Source: Thamnidium elegans
Taxonomy: Eukaryota; Mucoromycota; Mucoromycetes; Mucorales; Mucoraceae
Direction of reading: 5' to 3'
Assembly: GCA_025201345.1 (NCBI GenBank)
Contig: JAIXMG010000034.1
Location: 1 to 64,000, forward strand
DNA: 64,000 nucleotides
Below are positions 32,732 to 43,611 of the stretch, piece after piece (position 1 is the first letter of the stretch; each line of letters starts with the position of its first letter). The translations under genes and the position numbers were made by a program. The notes beneath the pieces are model-generated. The model was not told where the DNA came from, did no database searches, and saw nothing but the letters and a program-made list of their open reading frames with translations.

Positions 32732-35700
32732 TTGAAAGAAACTAAGCCTAAACCTGACTGGTTTGATGACACATGGGAAGTTACTGATAAAAATACAACT
32801 ATTGTCACCAAAATATATCCTGTATCACCGCCAAAAGCATTACATAATATCAATACAATTAATCCACAATTAAAAACAAAGGAGACAACTAATATTGATT
32901 ATCTAGCATCAGCTACGCAAGTAGCTAGATGGCTTAAAAAAGACCAAATAACTGAATGTTTTGTAGTAAATTTTATAGATGAAAGTACAGGTAACCACGC
33001 AACAATTACACCAATATCACCTATTGATATGAAAGACATTCAACTTGATAAAGAATGGAAAGAAGAATTTGCAAAATTATTTCCTTATGCATTCAAAGGC
33101 GAAATAACTGAATTACCACCGAATAGACATACCAGAGATATAATTGTAACTGACCCTAAAGACGCTCCTCCTATTTTTCACCAACCGTATCGAATGAGTC
33201 CTCTAGAATTAGCGGAACTCAAAAAGCAATTAATGAATTTAGAAGAAAAAGGGTTGATAGTACCAACTGCATCACCTTATGGGTTCCCTATTTTATTTGT
33301 TCGAAAAGCAGGATCAAATAACGCTGATGGAACACCAAAATTAAGAATGTGTTGTGATTTTCGCAGTATTAACAAAATTACCATTGCTCAAAGAATACCA
33401 ATACCAAGAATAGATGAGTGTCTGGATCAATTGCATAACAGTACTTGTTTCTCACAAATTGATTTAATTGGAGCTTTTAATCAAGTTCGTTTATCTGAAT
33501 CAGATTCAATGAAAGCAACAATATCGCATCGTTTCGGTCAGCATAGATTTTTAGTTGCCCCTTTTGGATTAAAGAATTCTGGTCCATATTTTCAAGATGT
33601 CATCAACAAAGTTCTGAAGTCATTCGTAGATAAATTTGTAATAATATATGTTGATGATTTATTAGTATATTCAAAAAATGAAAGTGAACACAAAGAGCAT
33701 GTAAAACAGGTTTTACAAAAACTTGATGAAGCTAAATTTGTTATAAATATAAAGAAATCACATTTCAATATGAAAGAACTGACATTTTTAGGTTATCATA
33801 TATCAAAAAATGGTATCTCTCCTTCGCAACAAAAAACAGAAGCTATTAGTTTATGGCCTATTTCCACTAATGTTCAACAAGTACGTCAATTCCTTGGGCT
33901 TACCCAATATTATCGCAGATTCATTCCAAAGTTTGCGCATATTGCGTCTCCCCTTACAGATTTAACGGCGGGTACTGGTTATAAAACACGTGCTATAGAA
34001 TGGACACCACAATGTCAAAATGCTTTCGATTTATTAAAACAAAAATTGTCCTCTGCTCCAATATTACTTACTCCAGATATGAACAAACCATTCCGAATTG
34101 AATGTGATAGCTCTGATTTTACGGCAGGTGCGGTGTTACTTCAACAAGATCAAGATAATAATTGGAAACCATTGGCTTTTGAAAGTAAAAGATATAGTAA
34201 AGAAGAAAGAGTATACCCCGCTCAGGAACGTGAAATGTTAGCCATTCTGATTGCATTAAGAAAATGGAGATGTTTCATTGATGGTAAAGATTATGTTGTA
34301 TATACTGACCATCTCCCACTTAAATATTACAGAGATCAAAAACATCCAGTACCTCGTTTAGTACGATGGATGTCAGAAATAGAATTATATAACCCTAATA
34401 TTCAATATAAACCTGGTAAAGAGAATATTATACCCGATTTATTATCTCGTCGCGATGGACCCGATTGCGATCCTGCATCCACATCAGTACAACCAAAATA
34501 TTTATATAACTCTGAAATTAATAATAACAATAATAATACTAAACATTCTTTAAGTAAACCAGTTCAGTCAATCAGGGATGACCCTATTCAAGACTGGCCC
34601 TTACAATATTTTCGTAATGAAAACCAATGGCCTCAACTACTACAGAAAGAAAAATTTATAGTCAAAAATCAACATATATATAAACTAGTCAAAAATTCAA
34701 AAACAAATGAAAGCATGGAATTAAAGTTTATATCTTTTCATCAACGTGCTGATTTTATTAACAATTTCCACATAGCATACGGTCATCTTAGTCAACTGTC
34801 AATATACCACCAATTAAAAAATAGAATTTGGTGGCCGGGTATACAACAAGATATAATTGAATACTTGAAATCCTGTGCTCAATGTCAACTCGCAAGTCGT
34901 TCGGAAAAGAATATTCACCATTCACCAATGAAACCTCTTGATATTCTTCCTGCTTTTTCGCGTTGGCATCTTGATTTTATAGGAGAATTACCAACAACAA
35001 AAAATGAAAATAGATGGATACTTGTGGCTGTTGATTATTCGACTAATTGGCCTATTATACGTGCATTAAAAAATGCAACTGGTGATGAAATCGTACGATT
35101 TATATATGAAGAAATTGTACTAAAATTTGGTAACCCCGTAGAGATCTTTACAGATAGAGGTGCCAACTTTATGTCTAAAGTATTGAAGCAATACATGAAT
35201 AAAATCAGGTCAAAGCATACCTTTACGAGTGCTTTTCATCCAAGAAGTAATTCAAAGTGTGAAAGACTTAACCAAGTAATCAAGAATATGTTAAAGAAGT
35301 ATGTTAATGGTGATGTTCATAGCTGGGACGAATATATTGATACAGTTACGTTTGCTTGCCGTATTCGAAAACATACTACAACGGGACATAGTCCATTTTT
35401 CCTCGTATATGGTACTCAGCCAAGGATTCCTGGAGACTTTCATAGACCTTATATGAATGATATAACCGAATTTGATGCCAACCTGATAACTGAAGATGCT
35501 TTAACTCGTATTCGTAACCTTAGAGAAGCTAGATTCTTAGCAGAAGAAAATTTACGGAACCAAGGTATAAAGGATAAGGAAAGATGGGATAAAATAATAA
35601 AGGGTAAAGAAACACAAGTATTTAGTAAAAACGATTTTGTACTATTACGACATGAATCTAAAAAAGGTCTGGAATACAACTGGATGGGACCTTATCAAAT

Positions 35701-35860
35701 TATTAACTGCAATCTGGATTTCAATGTCTACCAGGTCAAAGAATTAGAAGGAAAAGTTTATAACTCATGGGTACATACAGACCGATTAAAACCAATATCA
35801 ATCAATAATAACAACTTAACAACTAGTTGGTATATTCCACGTATTGCAAGAGCACAATAA
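32732..35860 (+). CDS. Gyp4 RT-RNase H-integrase polyprotein
   Basis: An intact 1042-residue frame, almost the same as in Gyp3 except for a six-residue deletion (around LQQNK) between RNase H and integrase and a few substitutions. Motifs in order: RT with IYVDDLLVYSK, RNase H with ECDSSDFTAG and YTDHLPLKYY, integrase zinc module ending CAQC, catalytic WHLDFIG, FTDRGANF and SKCERLN, and the GPY module. It lies one base out of frame with Gag-protease. The host element cannot currently complete replication because its polypurine tract and 3' LTR are split by an insertion. Confidence 0.9.
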   Translation: MKETKPKPDWFDDTWEVTDKNTTIVTKIYPVSPPKALHNINTINPQLKTKETTNIDYLASATQVARWLKKDQITECFVVNFIDESTGNHATITPISPIDMKDIQLDKEWKEEFAKLFPYAFKGEITELPPNRHTRDIIVTDPKDAPPIFHQPYRMSPLELAELKKQLMNLEEKGLIVPTASPYGFPILFVRKAGSNNADGTPKLRMCCDFRSINKITIAQRIPIPRIDECLDQLHNSTCFSQIDLIGAFNQVRLSESDSMKATISHRFGQHRFLVAPFGLKNSGPYFQDVINKVLKSFVDKFVIIYVDDLLVYSKNESEHKEHVKQVLQKLDEAKFVINIKKSHFNMKELTFLGYHISKNGISPSQQKTEAISLWPISTNVQQVRQFLGLTQYYRRFIPKFAHIASPLTDLTAGTGYKTRAIEWTPQCQNAFDLLKQKLSSAPILLTPDMNKPFRIECDSSDFTAGAVLLQQDQDNNWKPLAFESKRYSKEERVYPAQEREMLAILIALRKWRCFIDGKDYVVYTDHLPLKYYRDQKHPVPRLVRWMSEIELYNPNIQYKPGKENIIPDLLSRRDGPDCDPASTSVQPKYLYNSEINNNNNNTKHSLSKPVQSIRDDPIQDWPLQYFRNENQWPQLLQKEKFIVKNQHIYKLVKNSKTNESMELKFISFHQRADFINNFHIAYGHLSQLSIYHQLKNRIWWPGIQQDIIEYLKSCAQCQLASRSEKNIHHSPMKPLDILPAFSRWHLDFIGELPTTKNENRWILVAVDYSTNWPIIRALKNATGDEIVRFIYEEIVLKFGNPVEIFTDRGANFMSKVLKQYMNKIRSKHTFTSAFHPRSNSKCERLNQVIKNMLKKYVNGDVHSWDEYIDTVTFACRIRKHTTTGHSPFFLVYGTQPRIPGDFHRPYMNDITEFDANLITEDALTRIRNLREARFLAEENLRNQGIKDKERWDKIIKGKETQVFSKNDFVLLRHESKKGLEYNWMGPYQIINCNLDFNVYQVKELEGKVYNSWVHTDRLKPISINNNNLTTSWYIPRIARAQ

Positions 35861-35872
35861 CAATGAAACAAC

Positions 35873-35876
<4 letters not shown>

Positions 35877-35905
<29 letters not shown>
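35877..35905 (+). repeat. Oligo-A tract after Gyp4 pol
   Basis: About 29 A residues just past the pol stop; Gyp3 has the equivalent tract with a different length (13630-13653 on the plus strand as T). Confidence 0.8.
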
Positions 35906-35908
<3 letters not shown>

Positions 35909-36064
35909 AAAATTCAATTCAGTCAAATTAATTCAATCAAACAGCAATTTATTATCAAAACAATACTTAAAGATTCTTTACTCTTCGTTATATTATCACT
36001 CTAACCTAATCTTTTGTATTTTTTTTCCTCTGTTATCCAATACTTGACTTTAGACTAGTAAAAC

Positions 36065-36080
36065 TTTAGGGAGGGGATAT
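36065..36080 (+). other. Gyp4 polypurine tract
   Basis: TTTAGGGAGGGGATAT, which in Gyp3 directly abuts the 3' LTR. Here it is cut off from the LTR by the insertion at 36084. Confidence 0.75.
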
Positions 36081-36083
36081 TGT

Positions 36084-37147
36084 GGTTAAAAGGTCATATA
36101 TGGCCACCGCTGGATCTGGAATAATTGAGAGGGTTAAAAAATTACTATAAAAGGCGATTTTTCTTGTGTAACATAGTTTGTGTGACCATCGTGTAACATA
36201 CTGCCAGAATCATTTTTGAGAGTTTTTGGTTCATTTCAATTTTTTCGCTTATAGTCACATTATTTATAATCAACAGGCCTCTATCGTACGTCGTTTGTTA
36301 AAGAAGCCAATTAGAAACATAATACGCATCGCTGTTACAATTGACCTTCTAAAGAAACTATTTATATTTCCAAATTGCTCATCCACTATTAGATGGTTAA
36401 CATTGTCCATGTTTCATATTAAGTGGGTAAGCGCTTATTTAACTTATTTTGTATATAAGACACACACTTTTTCATTAATAAAAAAAACAATCGATTCCTA
36501 GTCTGATAATTATCTATTTATTTTACTTTTTTATTTTATTTTTTTGATATAACTTTTATTTTATAACCGTTAATATCACAGGCAACCTATTTTTATTCTG
36601 ATAACTATTTAGCTATATTACTTTTTTACTTCTGTTTTTAATACTACTTATTAGTAACTAATTCTAACTTTATTACTATTATTATTACTGTAATAGTATC
36701 TATATACAACGATAAAACAACTAACGAAATCGATAGAGCGGTTTTTAACCTGAAATAAATCCCGGGATTTGCCTCCGTTGTAAGTACTAATTAACAGCAA
36801 TACTTATTTTTAGCCAAGAACCACTATTTGCATATAAAAAGATGGCTTATACAAGTAGTCGATCAATCTACCATGTTTTACGATTTATTTGACGAAATCC
36901 TAACATCAAAACTCACTTATTTTGGCAAGACATCCATATAGAGGACTTCTGGGCTGATTTCAAGTAAGTCATGTGACTATAAGCGAAAAAATTGAAATGA
37001 ACCAAAAACTCTCAAAAATGATTCTGGCAGTATGTTACACGATGGTCACACAAACTATGTTACACAAGAAAAATCGCCTTGTATAGTAATTTTTTAACCC
37101 TCTCAATTATTCCAGATCCAGCGGTGGCCATATATGACCTAAGATCC
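36084..37147. mobile_element. Long-TIR non-autonomous DNA transposon, copy 1 (1064 bp)
   Basis: It begins GGTTAAAAGGTCATATATGG and ends, inverted, GGATCTTAGGTCATATATGG. The inverted repeats continue nearly perfectly for about 175 bp. The 8-bp target duplication is GATATTGT (36076-36083 and 37148-37155), and one copy restores the polypurine-LTR junction of Gyp3. No transposase motif is visible; short frames inside are AT-rich and unconvincing. The superfamily is open: hAT, P and Merlin all make 8-bp duplications. Confidence 0.85.
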
Positions 37148-37152
37148 GATAT

Positions 37153-37293
37153 TGTCACAGCTAAAATAGAATAAGCTGTGTACTACTTCAATTTAGATAT
37201 AAATTACTTTAAAATATAAACTCAATAAAAGGTCATCTTTTTGCCACTATATATTTACAACTAAAAGTGTTGTCTATTAAAATAACTCTGACA
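37153..37293 (+). repeat. Gyp4 3' LTR (141 bp)
   Basis: Same as the 5' LTR except for about two substitutions (TTTTTGCC for TTTTTACC; AAAGTGTTG for AAAGTATTG). Confidence 0.92.
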
Positions 37294-37297
37294 CTAT

Positions 37298-37608
37298 TAG
37301 CGTGAGCACGACAAAAGTTATAAGCAAAAAACCAAAATAAAAAATGCGAAAAAATAGCAAATTTTTTAAAAATAAAAAATTGATAAAACGTTTTCCGGGA
37401 ATTGAACCGGGACCATCATAATGCTGAGCTGATGCTCTACAGGTTGAACTAGGGAGACGAGTTGTTATTATTACGAATTTACCATCAATTAGATTATGTA
37501 CAATATTTTTACAATCTTTTGGGTTTTTGGTTAACTGTGGCCTAAGTAATCGGAAAAATTTATTTTTATTATTACGCACATTAGTGAGAATTAAATGTCT
37601 TGCAAATG
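37298..37608 (-). mobile_element. Mer-G, inner fragment with tRNA-like module
   Basis: Lies between the Gyp4 3' LTR and Mer-F. Assigned to a Merlin element because, with Mer-F removed, it joins the terminal fragment at 45979-46334 and places its tRNA-like module about 502 bp from that terminus, as in Mer-B, Mer-C and Mer-F. No transposase part survives here. Confidence 0.6.
37388..37462 (-). other. tRNA-like (A box/B box) module in Mer-G
   Basis: On the minus strand TAGTTCAACCTG (37451-37440) resembles an A box and GGTTCAATTCC (37408-37398) is a good B box. A 5-bp anticodon-like stem CATCA/TGATG encloses an oversized 11-nt loop, and T4 and T6 runs follow. Not a canonical tRNA. Confidence 0.6.
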
Positions 37609-38146
37609 GGCTAATGTATGAGATAGGTCCCAGGAGCCTAGAGGTCGTAATAATAAACCTAACGGAGTATAAATAATAGATTTATAGGTCAAAAAGTTTA
37701 TGCGGATGCAATGATAGTATTTATATCCTGCTATCTTTAAAACTCCGTCCGTGACGGCGGAATTCTGTGTAGTTGGTATACATATAGCATCATAACTCAT
37801 CTATTATAATTTCAATTTGGATGGGACTAGCACCATTCGAAAGAAAAAATGTTTTTATATTTATAACTAATTTTAAAATTTTAAGCTTATTAAATCAATG
37901 TGTAGTAAAATAAATTTGAAAATTGTCACACTAGTAAAACCCAATGCGAAAGACGTATGCGAGGTTATAAGCTTTCGGTAACGAGTCATCAGCTGCAATT
38001 AATTTATTAGATAAGAAGACTATAGCTAAATTGGTTTAAAGTGATTTTATTTAAAGTATAAAAGAAGTAGGAAAATTGGGAAATGATGTTTTTAGGTAGT
38101 TATTACAGTATATAAAAAAAAAAAAAGTAATTACATAGTTGTTTTA

Positions 38147-39749
38147 CTATTGTAAGTTACGGTTATTTGGTCTACGACGATGAGGTATTTCAACATAAGT
38201 AACATCATTAGTTTCGTCGTCTTCATCTTCTTCATTAATATCAAAGTTACGACGACGATCATTCCACACTTGAAAACTTCTCAATTCTCTTTGCTCACGT
38301 AATAGTTGTTCATCTGGTGTTTCACCTGTTTCTGCTTCTGTAAACATATACGGATCCAATTGGTCACTATTATTATCTGATGAGAATGATACCTCCTTCA
38401 TCATACGAAACATTCCTCCTATCAAATCATTTCTGTTTTCTACTGTCCATAAATGCTCCAATAATTTTCCAGGGGCATCTTTTTTATTACGATGACGAGG
38501 TGCAATGTTCGATTTCAAGTCTCTCCAAATACTTTCAATAACATTCGTATGTAGTCTTCCTGATGCTGGAACTTGGGTAATTCTACTACTAGTTGTATTT
38601 TGATCCAAAGTAGCAAATCCTTCCGAATGATTAACAACTTGATGACCACGAAAAAATAACTCATTACTGTCAATGCTTTCTTGTTCGAAATTAAATCCAT
38701 TTAAAGACATTCTAGAAACAACCCTGTTTTGAATATCAAGACTATGAAGACCATTGTAAGCTCTCCATCCATCTGATCTAATAATTGATCCAGGTTTACA
38801 ATACTTATAAATAAGTGGCAAAAGGGTAACAGCAGTACGGTCGGGAACAGTAATAAATATTCTTCTACCAGCCTTGTAACGGTACCTTTGTTCATTAATA
38901 CCAAGAGTGTTGTCAACATAGGTATATGTTTGAGGTTGACCTACGGGGTAGTTCAAACACTCTACCATACCAAAAATCCAGACACCTACGAATTAAAACA
39001 CATGTTAATTTATTTTTATTTTTATTTTACATGTTAAAATGTTACCTTCTACGCGACTTCCAGTTTCATTTTTTCTTTTACCAAGTTTAGATTCATCTAT
39101 CTGAATATGATGACAGTCAGGGGTACTACCAAGAAGATTATCACTGGTTAAAACATATTTGTTATAGTCTGAAAGCATGAGAACTTGAATATCCTTAAAT
39201 ATTTGACCTAGTGTAGTTGCAGCTAATGTTCTAGTATTGAATATTTTTTGCATATTTTCACCACGAATATAATCCATTGCTGCACCAAGAATTTTATGCG
39301 AGTCTGCCTTTCTTCTATACCAGAATGAATTTTTTGTAATAGTTGTTCTAATAGCATTAATGTGACCTCTACATTCATAGTAATACTGATTACGAGTTAC
39401 GCGATAATATCTCTGCAATTGCAATACACAACCACCACTTCCACATGTCATATCTTCTCTATCAAATACACCCTTAGTCTCGATAAGATATCTATGCGGT
39501 TGTAATATAAAAAAAATTCAGTATAATATTAAGCTATATTTTAAATAATACTAACTCCCAGGTGCTCTCTTCCGAAGATAAAAAATTGGCTTCAATATTT
39601 TTGTCACCAGAAATAGGTACACGTGATCCCCATTGACGTCTAGTTAAGGTTGTTGGTGCTTGAGGTATAGGTAAAATACCAGCAATGCTTGCTGCGCGAT
39701 TACGATTATTGCGAGTGCTACGACGAATGTTCGAATTAGAAGTTGACAT
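38147..39749 (-). CDS. Mer-F transposase (ISXO2-like / DDE_Tnp_IS1595 family), two introns
   Basis: Exons 39556-39749, 39046-39491 and 38147-38985 are separated by introns of 64 nt (GTTAGT...CATAG) and 60 nt (GTAACA...CGTAG); the spliced length is 1479 nt, 492 residues. The first intron is at the same place as in the other Merlin genes (after the conserved Thr-Trp codons); the second, inside the catalytic core after SRVEG, is unique here. The protein shows a Cys motif CGSGGC...YYYEC, catalytic IQIDESKLGKRK, IRSDGWRAY and HTNVIESIW, and an acidic C terminus. Intact frame, so possibly functional. Confidence 0.85.
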
Positions 39750-40559
39750 TACTGAATTAACAAGTTAAATGTCGGTCAAGATTAATTAAAGATGTGTAAT
39801 TGTAAATGGAATGTCGAAATGAATTGTCGAGTAGATTTAAAAAAATAAAAATAACAGAGTTTTAGTTCAAAGTATAAATGAATGTGAAAAAGTATGAATA
39901 AAAGTTAGACTTACCAGAAAGAAAACAATTTATTTATAATTAAGATTGAAGAAAAACTTTTCTTCTTTATTTTATTAAAGTAAAACGAGTCACATCGAAG
40001 TTTAAGCCAGGTAACTATTAATTGCAGTCAGTTTTGTCACTATTCTAGTCAAAAATTCCGGGTACCATTTAAGATAGGGATTAATTGTAGCCGTTTGGGA
40101 TATAAAAATAGTAGGGATTTGAAATTTGGAGAGATGATACATTGTAATTTTCCGCATCTTTTAAAGTAACTTTCGTGACTGTCAAATTATTATTGCGTGC
40201 GCTATAGGCCAAAATGTGTCAATTAAATAGGGTTAAATTCAAAAGCGCGTTAGGCTATGATTCAAAAAGCTTCAGATTTTCACACAATGCATTAATAAAG
40301 TTTCCACATATTCTCCAAAGTTTTCAAATTAATTCTAGCTATATTTCGGTCTCCGCGAGCGTTAAAAGTCTAAGATGCGCTGGGACAGCATAAAAACTAT
40401 TAAATACGGTTTGACAGTTAATTACGATAAAAATAGCTATATTTAAAATTATTAAATTTTAAGAAATTAATTTTATGTAATAAAAGAAGTCGTAATTGCC
40501 AAAAAACATTTTAACCAGCTTGGATATTTTTAATTTATTTTATAAGTTTCAAAAGTTTA

Positions 40560-40628
40560 TCTGTGTAGCTCGGTTTGTAGAGCGTCGAATTAGCAATCTT
40601 CGTGTCGCTGGTTCGACCCCGTACGTCA
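40560..40628 (+). other. tRNA-like (A box/B box) module in Mer-C
   Basis: TAGCTCGGTTTGTAGAGC (from 40566) gives an A box and a perfect GCTC/GAGC D stem. A loop containing AGC follows, then the B box GGTTCGACCCC (40610-40620), with T4 at 40631-40634 and a T8 run at 40652-40659. It resembles a tRNA-Ala(AGC), but acceptor and T stems are poor. It starts 500 bp from the transposon 5' end, in the transposase direction. Confidence 0.68.
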
Positions 40629-41890
40629 ACTTTTGTAAAAAAAAAATTTGCTTTTTTTTCTAAGATTTTTGATATATTTATTTTTTTGAACTGGTCATAA
40701 CTTTGCGAATTTTTATTTTTTTGAAATTCTGATTTGATATTCTTTTCTTTGGTAAAATTCTACATAAGTTCACATTAATAGTCTAGGTAATTTACTTGTA
40801 AAAAAAGAAATTGTTATTATTTTTCAAAAAAAGATGACATACTCAAATGATATTAAATTTACTTTGTATTTGCTTTAAAATGTGGAATAAATTTTAAAAA
40901 CTTTTTAAGGATAGCTGTAAATAATTTTGATAAAGCTATTAATAATTTTAACGCGATTTCTATTTATTTCAAGTTAGTATCATAATTTTTGGTGGAGATA
41001 TTAAGGTTTTAATCATTATCTTCATTTTTTTAAATGCAAATTACTCAATCAATTTTTAAGCTAAAGTCTTTTTTAAATGCTCAAATAAAAGAAAACAAAC
41101 TGATTAAGACAATGTTATATTTATAGCTGAGACAGTTGCGAATTAAGGTATTTAAATGCTATAAAAAATAAGCATTTTTTATTTTTGTTTCTGCTATGAA
41201 TTCTGAACAAACAGTCAGAACTACACAATTTTAGTTTTAAAACATGCGTAATTAACGGTTCTATTACGTATATAGGTTTTACTACGATTGAAAAAGGAAA
41301 TTGGTGCTGATATTACCAAAAATTAAAAATGACGGATAAAATATGGTCCGAACTTATGATACAATAACGATAGGCGAATTTTAAAAATAGTTTTAAAAAC
41401 TAAGCTAATTTTCATATATACTTATCACTAATACATTCTTTATTTTATTTATATAATTCACTGTAAAAAGCAAAAAATAGTTCACCCAATTTCTTAATTT
41501 CGTTCCTTTCGCAGTAAAAATCACATAATAACCCCTTTTTTTGGTCTATAAACTTATTTTTTGCTTACAGAGTGCTATATATAAGTTTAAAAACACTATA
41601 TTTAAGAGCTTTATTTTTTATAGCTCCTCAAAATATTGATTTTTCGGCTAGCGACAAGCATAATCAAATCCACGCAGTTTAAATTAAAGAGTGACTACTT
41701 TAAATTTATTTATTTAGGGTAGGGGGAGCCTAGATATTTTCTTCTTCTTTCTTTAACTTTTTATCAATCATGTAAGTGCCAAAAAAAAAAAAAAAACATA
41801 ATGCCATTAACCCATTGTTAATTTTATGTTTTGTTTATACATTTACTATACATTAGTTTTTTGTCGTTAATCTTAAGCATCTTATTTTAA

Positions 41891-43611
41891 ATGTCTTCAA
41901 TTATTCCTCGCTCTCGTGGTCGTGTTACTGGTCAAGTAGTTTCCACTTATCGTAGTCGCGTTTTAGATGGTGATGTCTTGGAATTAGCAAGAATGATTAC
42001 TCTCGAAAGAGGTGACATCTGGACGTAAGTTATTTTAAGCTACTATTATACCTACTTTAACAACTAACATTAAAATTTTCCGTGTTTAGTGTTCTTAAGG
42101 ACCATTTTAGGGCATTCGATAGACAACCTGACGCTCGCTGTGGTATTCAAGGCTGTATTCACTACCCTACCTTATGGTGGCGAGAGGAAAGAGAGCAATG
42201 GTACTTGTATTGTGGCGGAGGTTACTCTATCGGCGATGATGGTTCAACCGTTGGTCATAACGGACCTTTACGCCGTACTATTACGAACGGTTCAATGTTT
42301 TATCGTAAGAAAATGATCTTGCAGTACATGATATCTGCTATGTACCAATTCTTCCAAGGTGGGCGTATCACTGATGTTCTTAGAGGCCATAGTATCTCTC
42401 CTAACACGTTGTCTCAGCTATTGCTTGATTGCCAGCTTTTGATGTTATCTGATTATGAGAGCCATAATCTTGGTGAGAATCATCTTCTCGGAAACAACCC
42501 CAGGTGTCATCATATCCAGATCGACGAGTCAAAACTTGGTAAGCGTAAACATGGTCGTGGTCGTCCCGTCGAAGGTATCTGGGTGTTTGGAATGGTCGAA
42601 GCTCTTATTCCGGAGGATCCCAACGGACGTACGTATGAGTATACGGATTTTCGCACTGGTGCTACTGAGACTCGCTACCATTTTGAAGCTGGCAACCGCA
42701 TCTTTTTAACTGTACCTAACCGTACTGCTGCCACCCTCTTGCCAATTATTTACAAATTCTGTAAGTCCGGAACTGTTATCCGTTCCGATGGTTGGCGCGC
42801 TTATCGTAATCTTCATCGTCCTTCTCATGTAGACAATGGTCAATTGGACTTTAATGGCGAGAACAACCAGCTTTTTTTTAGAGCTCATCAAGTCGTTAAT
42901 CACAGTCAGGGATTTACTACAGTTGATCAAGTAACTACCAATCCGGACGTATCCTTAACTCCTGTTTCAGGTCATTTACACACAAACATAATTGAGTGTC
43001 TTTGGAGAGACTTGAAGGTCTTTATTGGGCCAAGATACCGTAACTCTAAGGATTGTCCTGGTAAGATTGTAGAGTATCTGTGGCGCTATGCCAATAGGGG
43101 TAGCTTCATCAATGGCATGAAGAGGTGTATTCGTGAGGTGCAGGTAGTACATGACGGTACTGTTGGTGGCGAAGGCTCGGTACCTTTTACAGCAGGTCAA
43201 GATGGCGAAGACCTTGAGGCTCAAGAGAGAAGGTTAAGACGAGAGGAACGTATGTTCGATCAGTGGGTTTCTAGAAGAAGAGAACGTGATGAAGACGAAG
43301 CAGTTCTATCAGAATCTGATGGTGATAATGATGACCCTCGCGCAGATGAGGATTATATCCCAGCAAGAGGAAGGGTGCCAAGACCTACCAATTTGGAGGA
43401 GCCCACTGGAGATGCAAACCAGCAGGTAGAAGACCAAAATGTTCGTCGTTCAAGCCGTGTTCCTGTTGCTGGTCGCGGTCGTGGTCGAGTAGGAAGACCA
43501 GCTCGTCAAGCAGCTAATCCTGCCAGTGTAGCTAGCCGTGGAAGACCTTCCAGAGGCTCCCGAGGTAGGGGCCGTCCTAGAGGCAGTGCTTCCCGTAATA
43601 CTCGCTCTTAA
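41891..43611 (+). CDS. Mer-C transposase (ISXO2-like / DDE_Tnp_IS1595 family)
   Basis: Exon 1 41891-42024, intron 42025-42089 (65 nt, GTAAGT...TTTAG), exon 2 42090-43611; 551 residues. The N terminus has SRGRVTGQV, then C-G-I-x-G-C with a distant Y-x-C-G that may bind zinc. The catalytic core has IQIDESKLGKRK (Asp190), IRSDGWRAY (Asp278) and HTNIIECLW (Glu347). The C terminus is acidic, then changes to basic RGRGR/GRPRG repeats, which are AT-hook-like and should bind AT-rich DNA. A leader intron (41772-41856) precedes the start. No defect is visible. Confidence 0.88.

Larger units (their letters stand above)
29487..37293 (+). mobile_element. Gyp4: Ty3/gypsy retrotransposon, near-twin of Gyp3, carrying two later insertions
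   Basis: LTRs at 29487-29627 and 37153-37293 (141 bp, two differences seen) are flanked by CTAT (29483-29486 and 37294-37297). Gag-protease is interrupted by a CACTA-like element and a C-tract frameshift; RT-RNase H-integrase is intact. A 1064-bp long-TIR element separates the polypurine tract from the 3' LTR. Confidence 0.92.

Noticed and set aside
36226..36501. A 91-codon frame inside the long-TIR element
   Set aside because: Not preserved in the second copy and no transposase motif; chance frame.
37277..37579. A 100-codon minus-strand frame over the Mer-G tRNA-like module
   Set aside because: It overlaps the tRNA-like sequence and shows no domain; openness is explained by composition.
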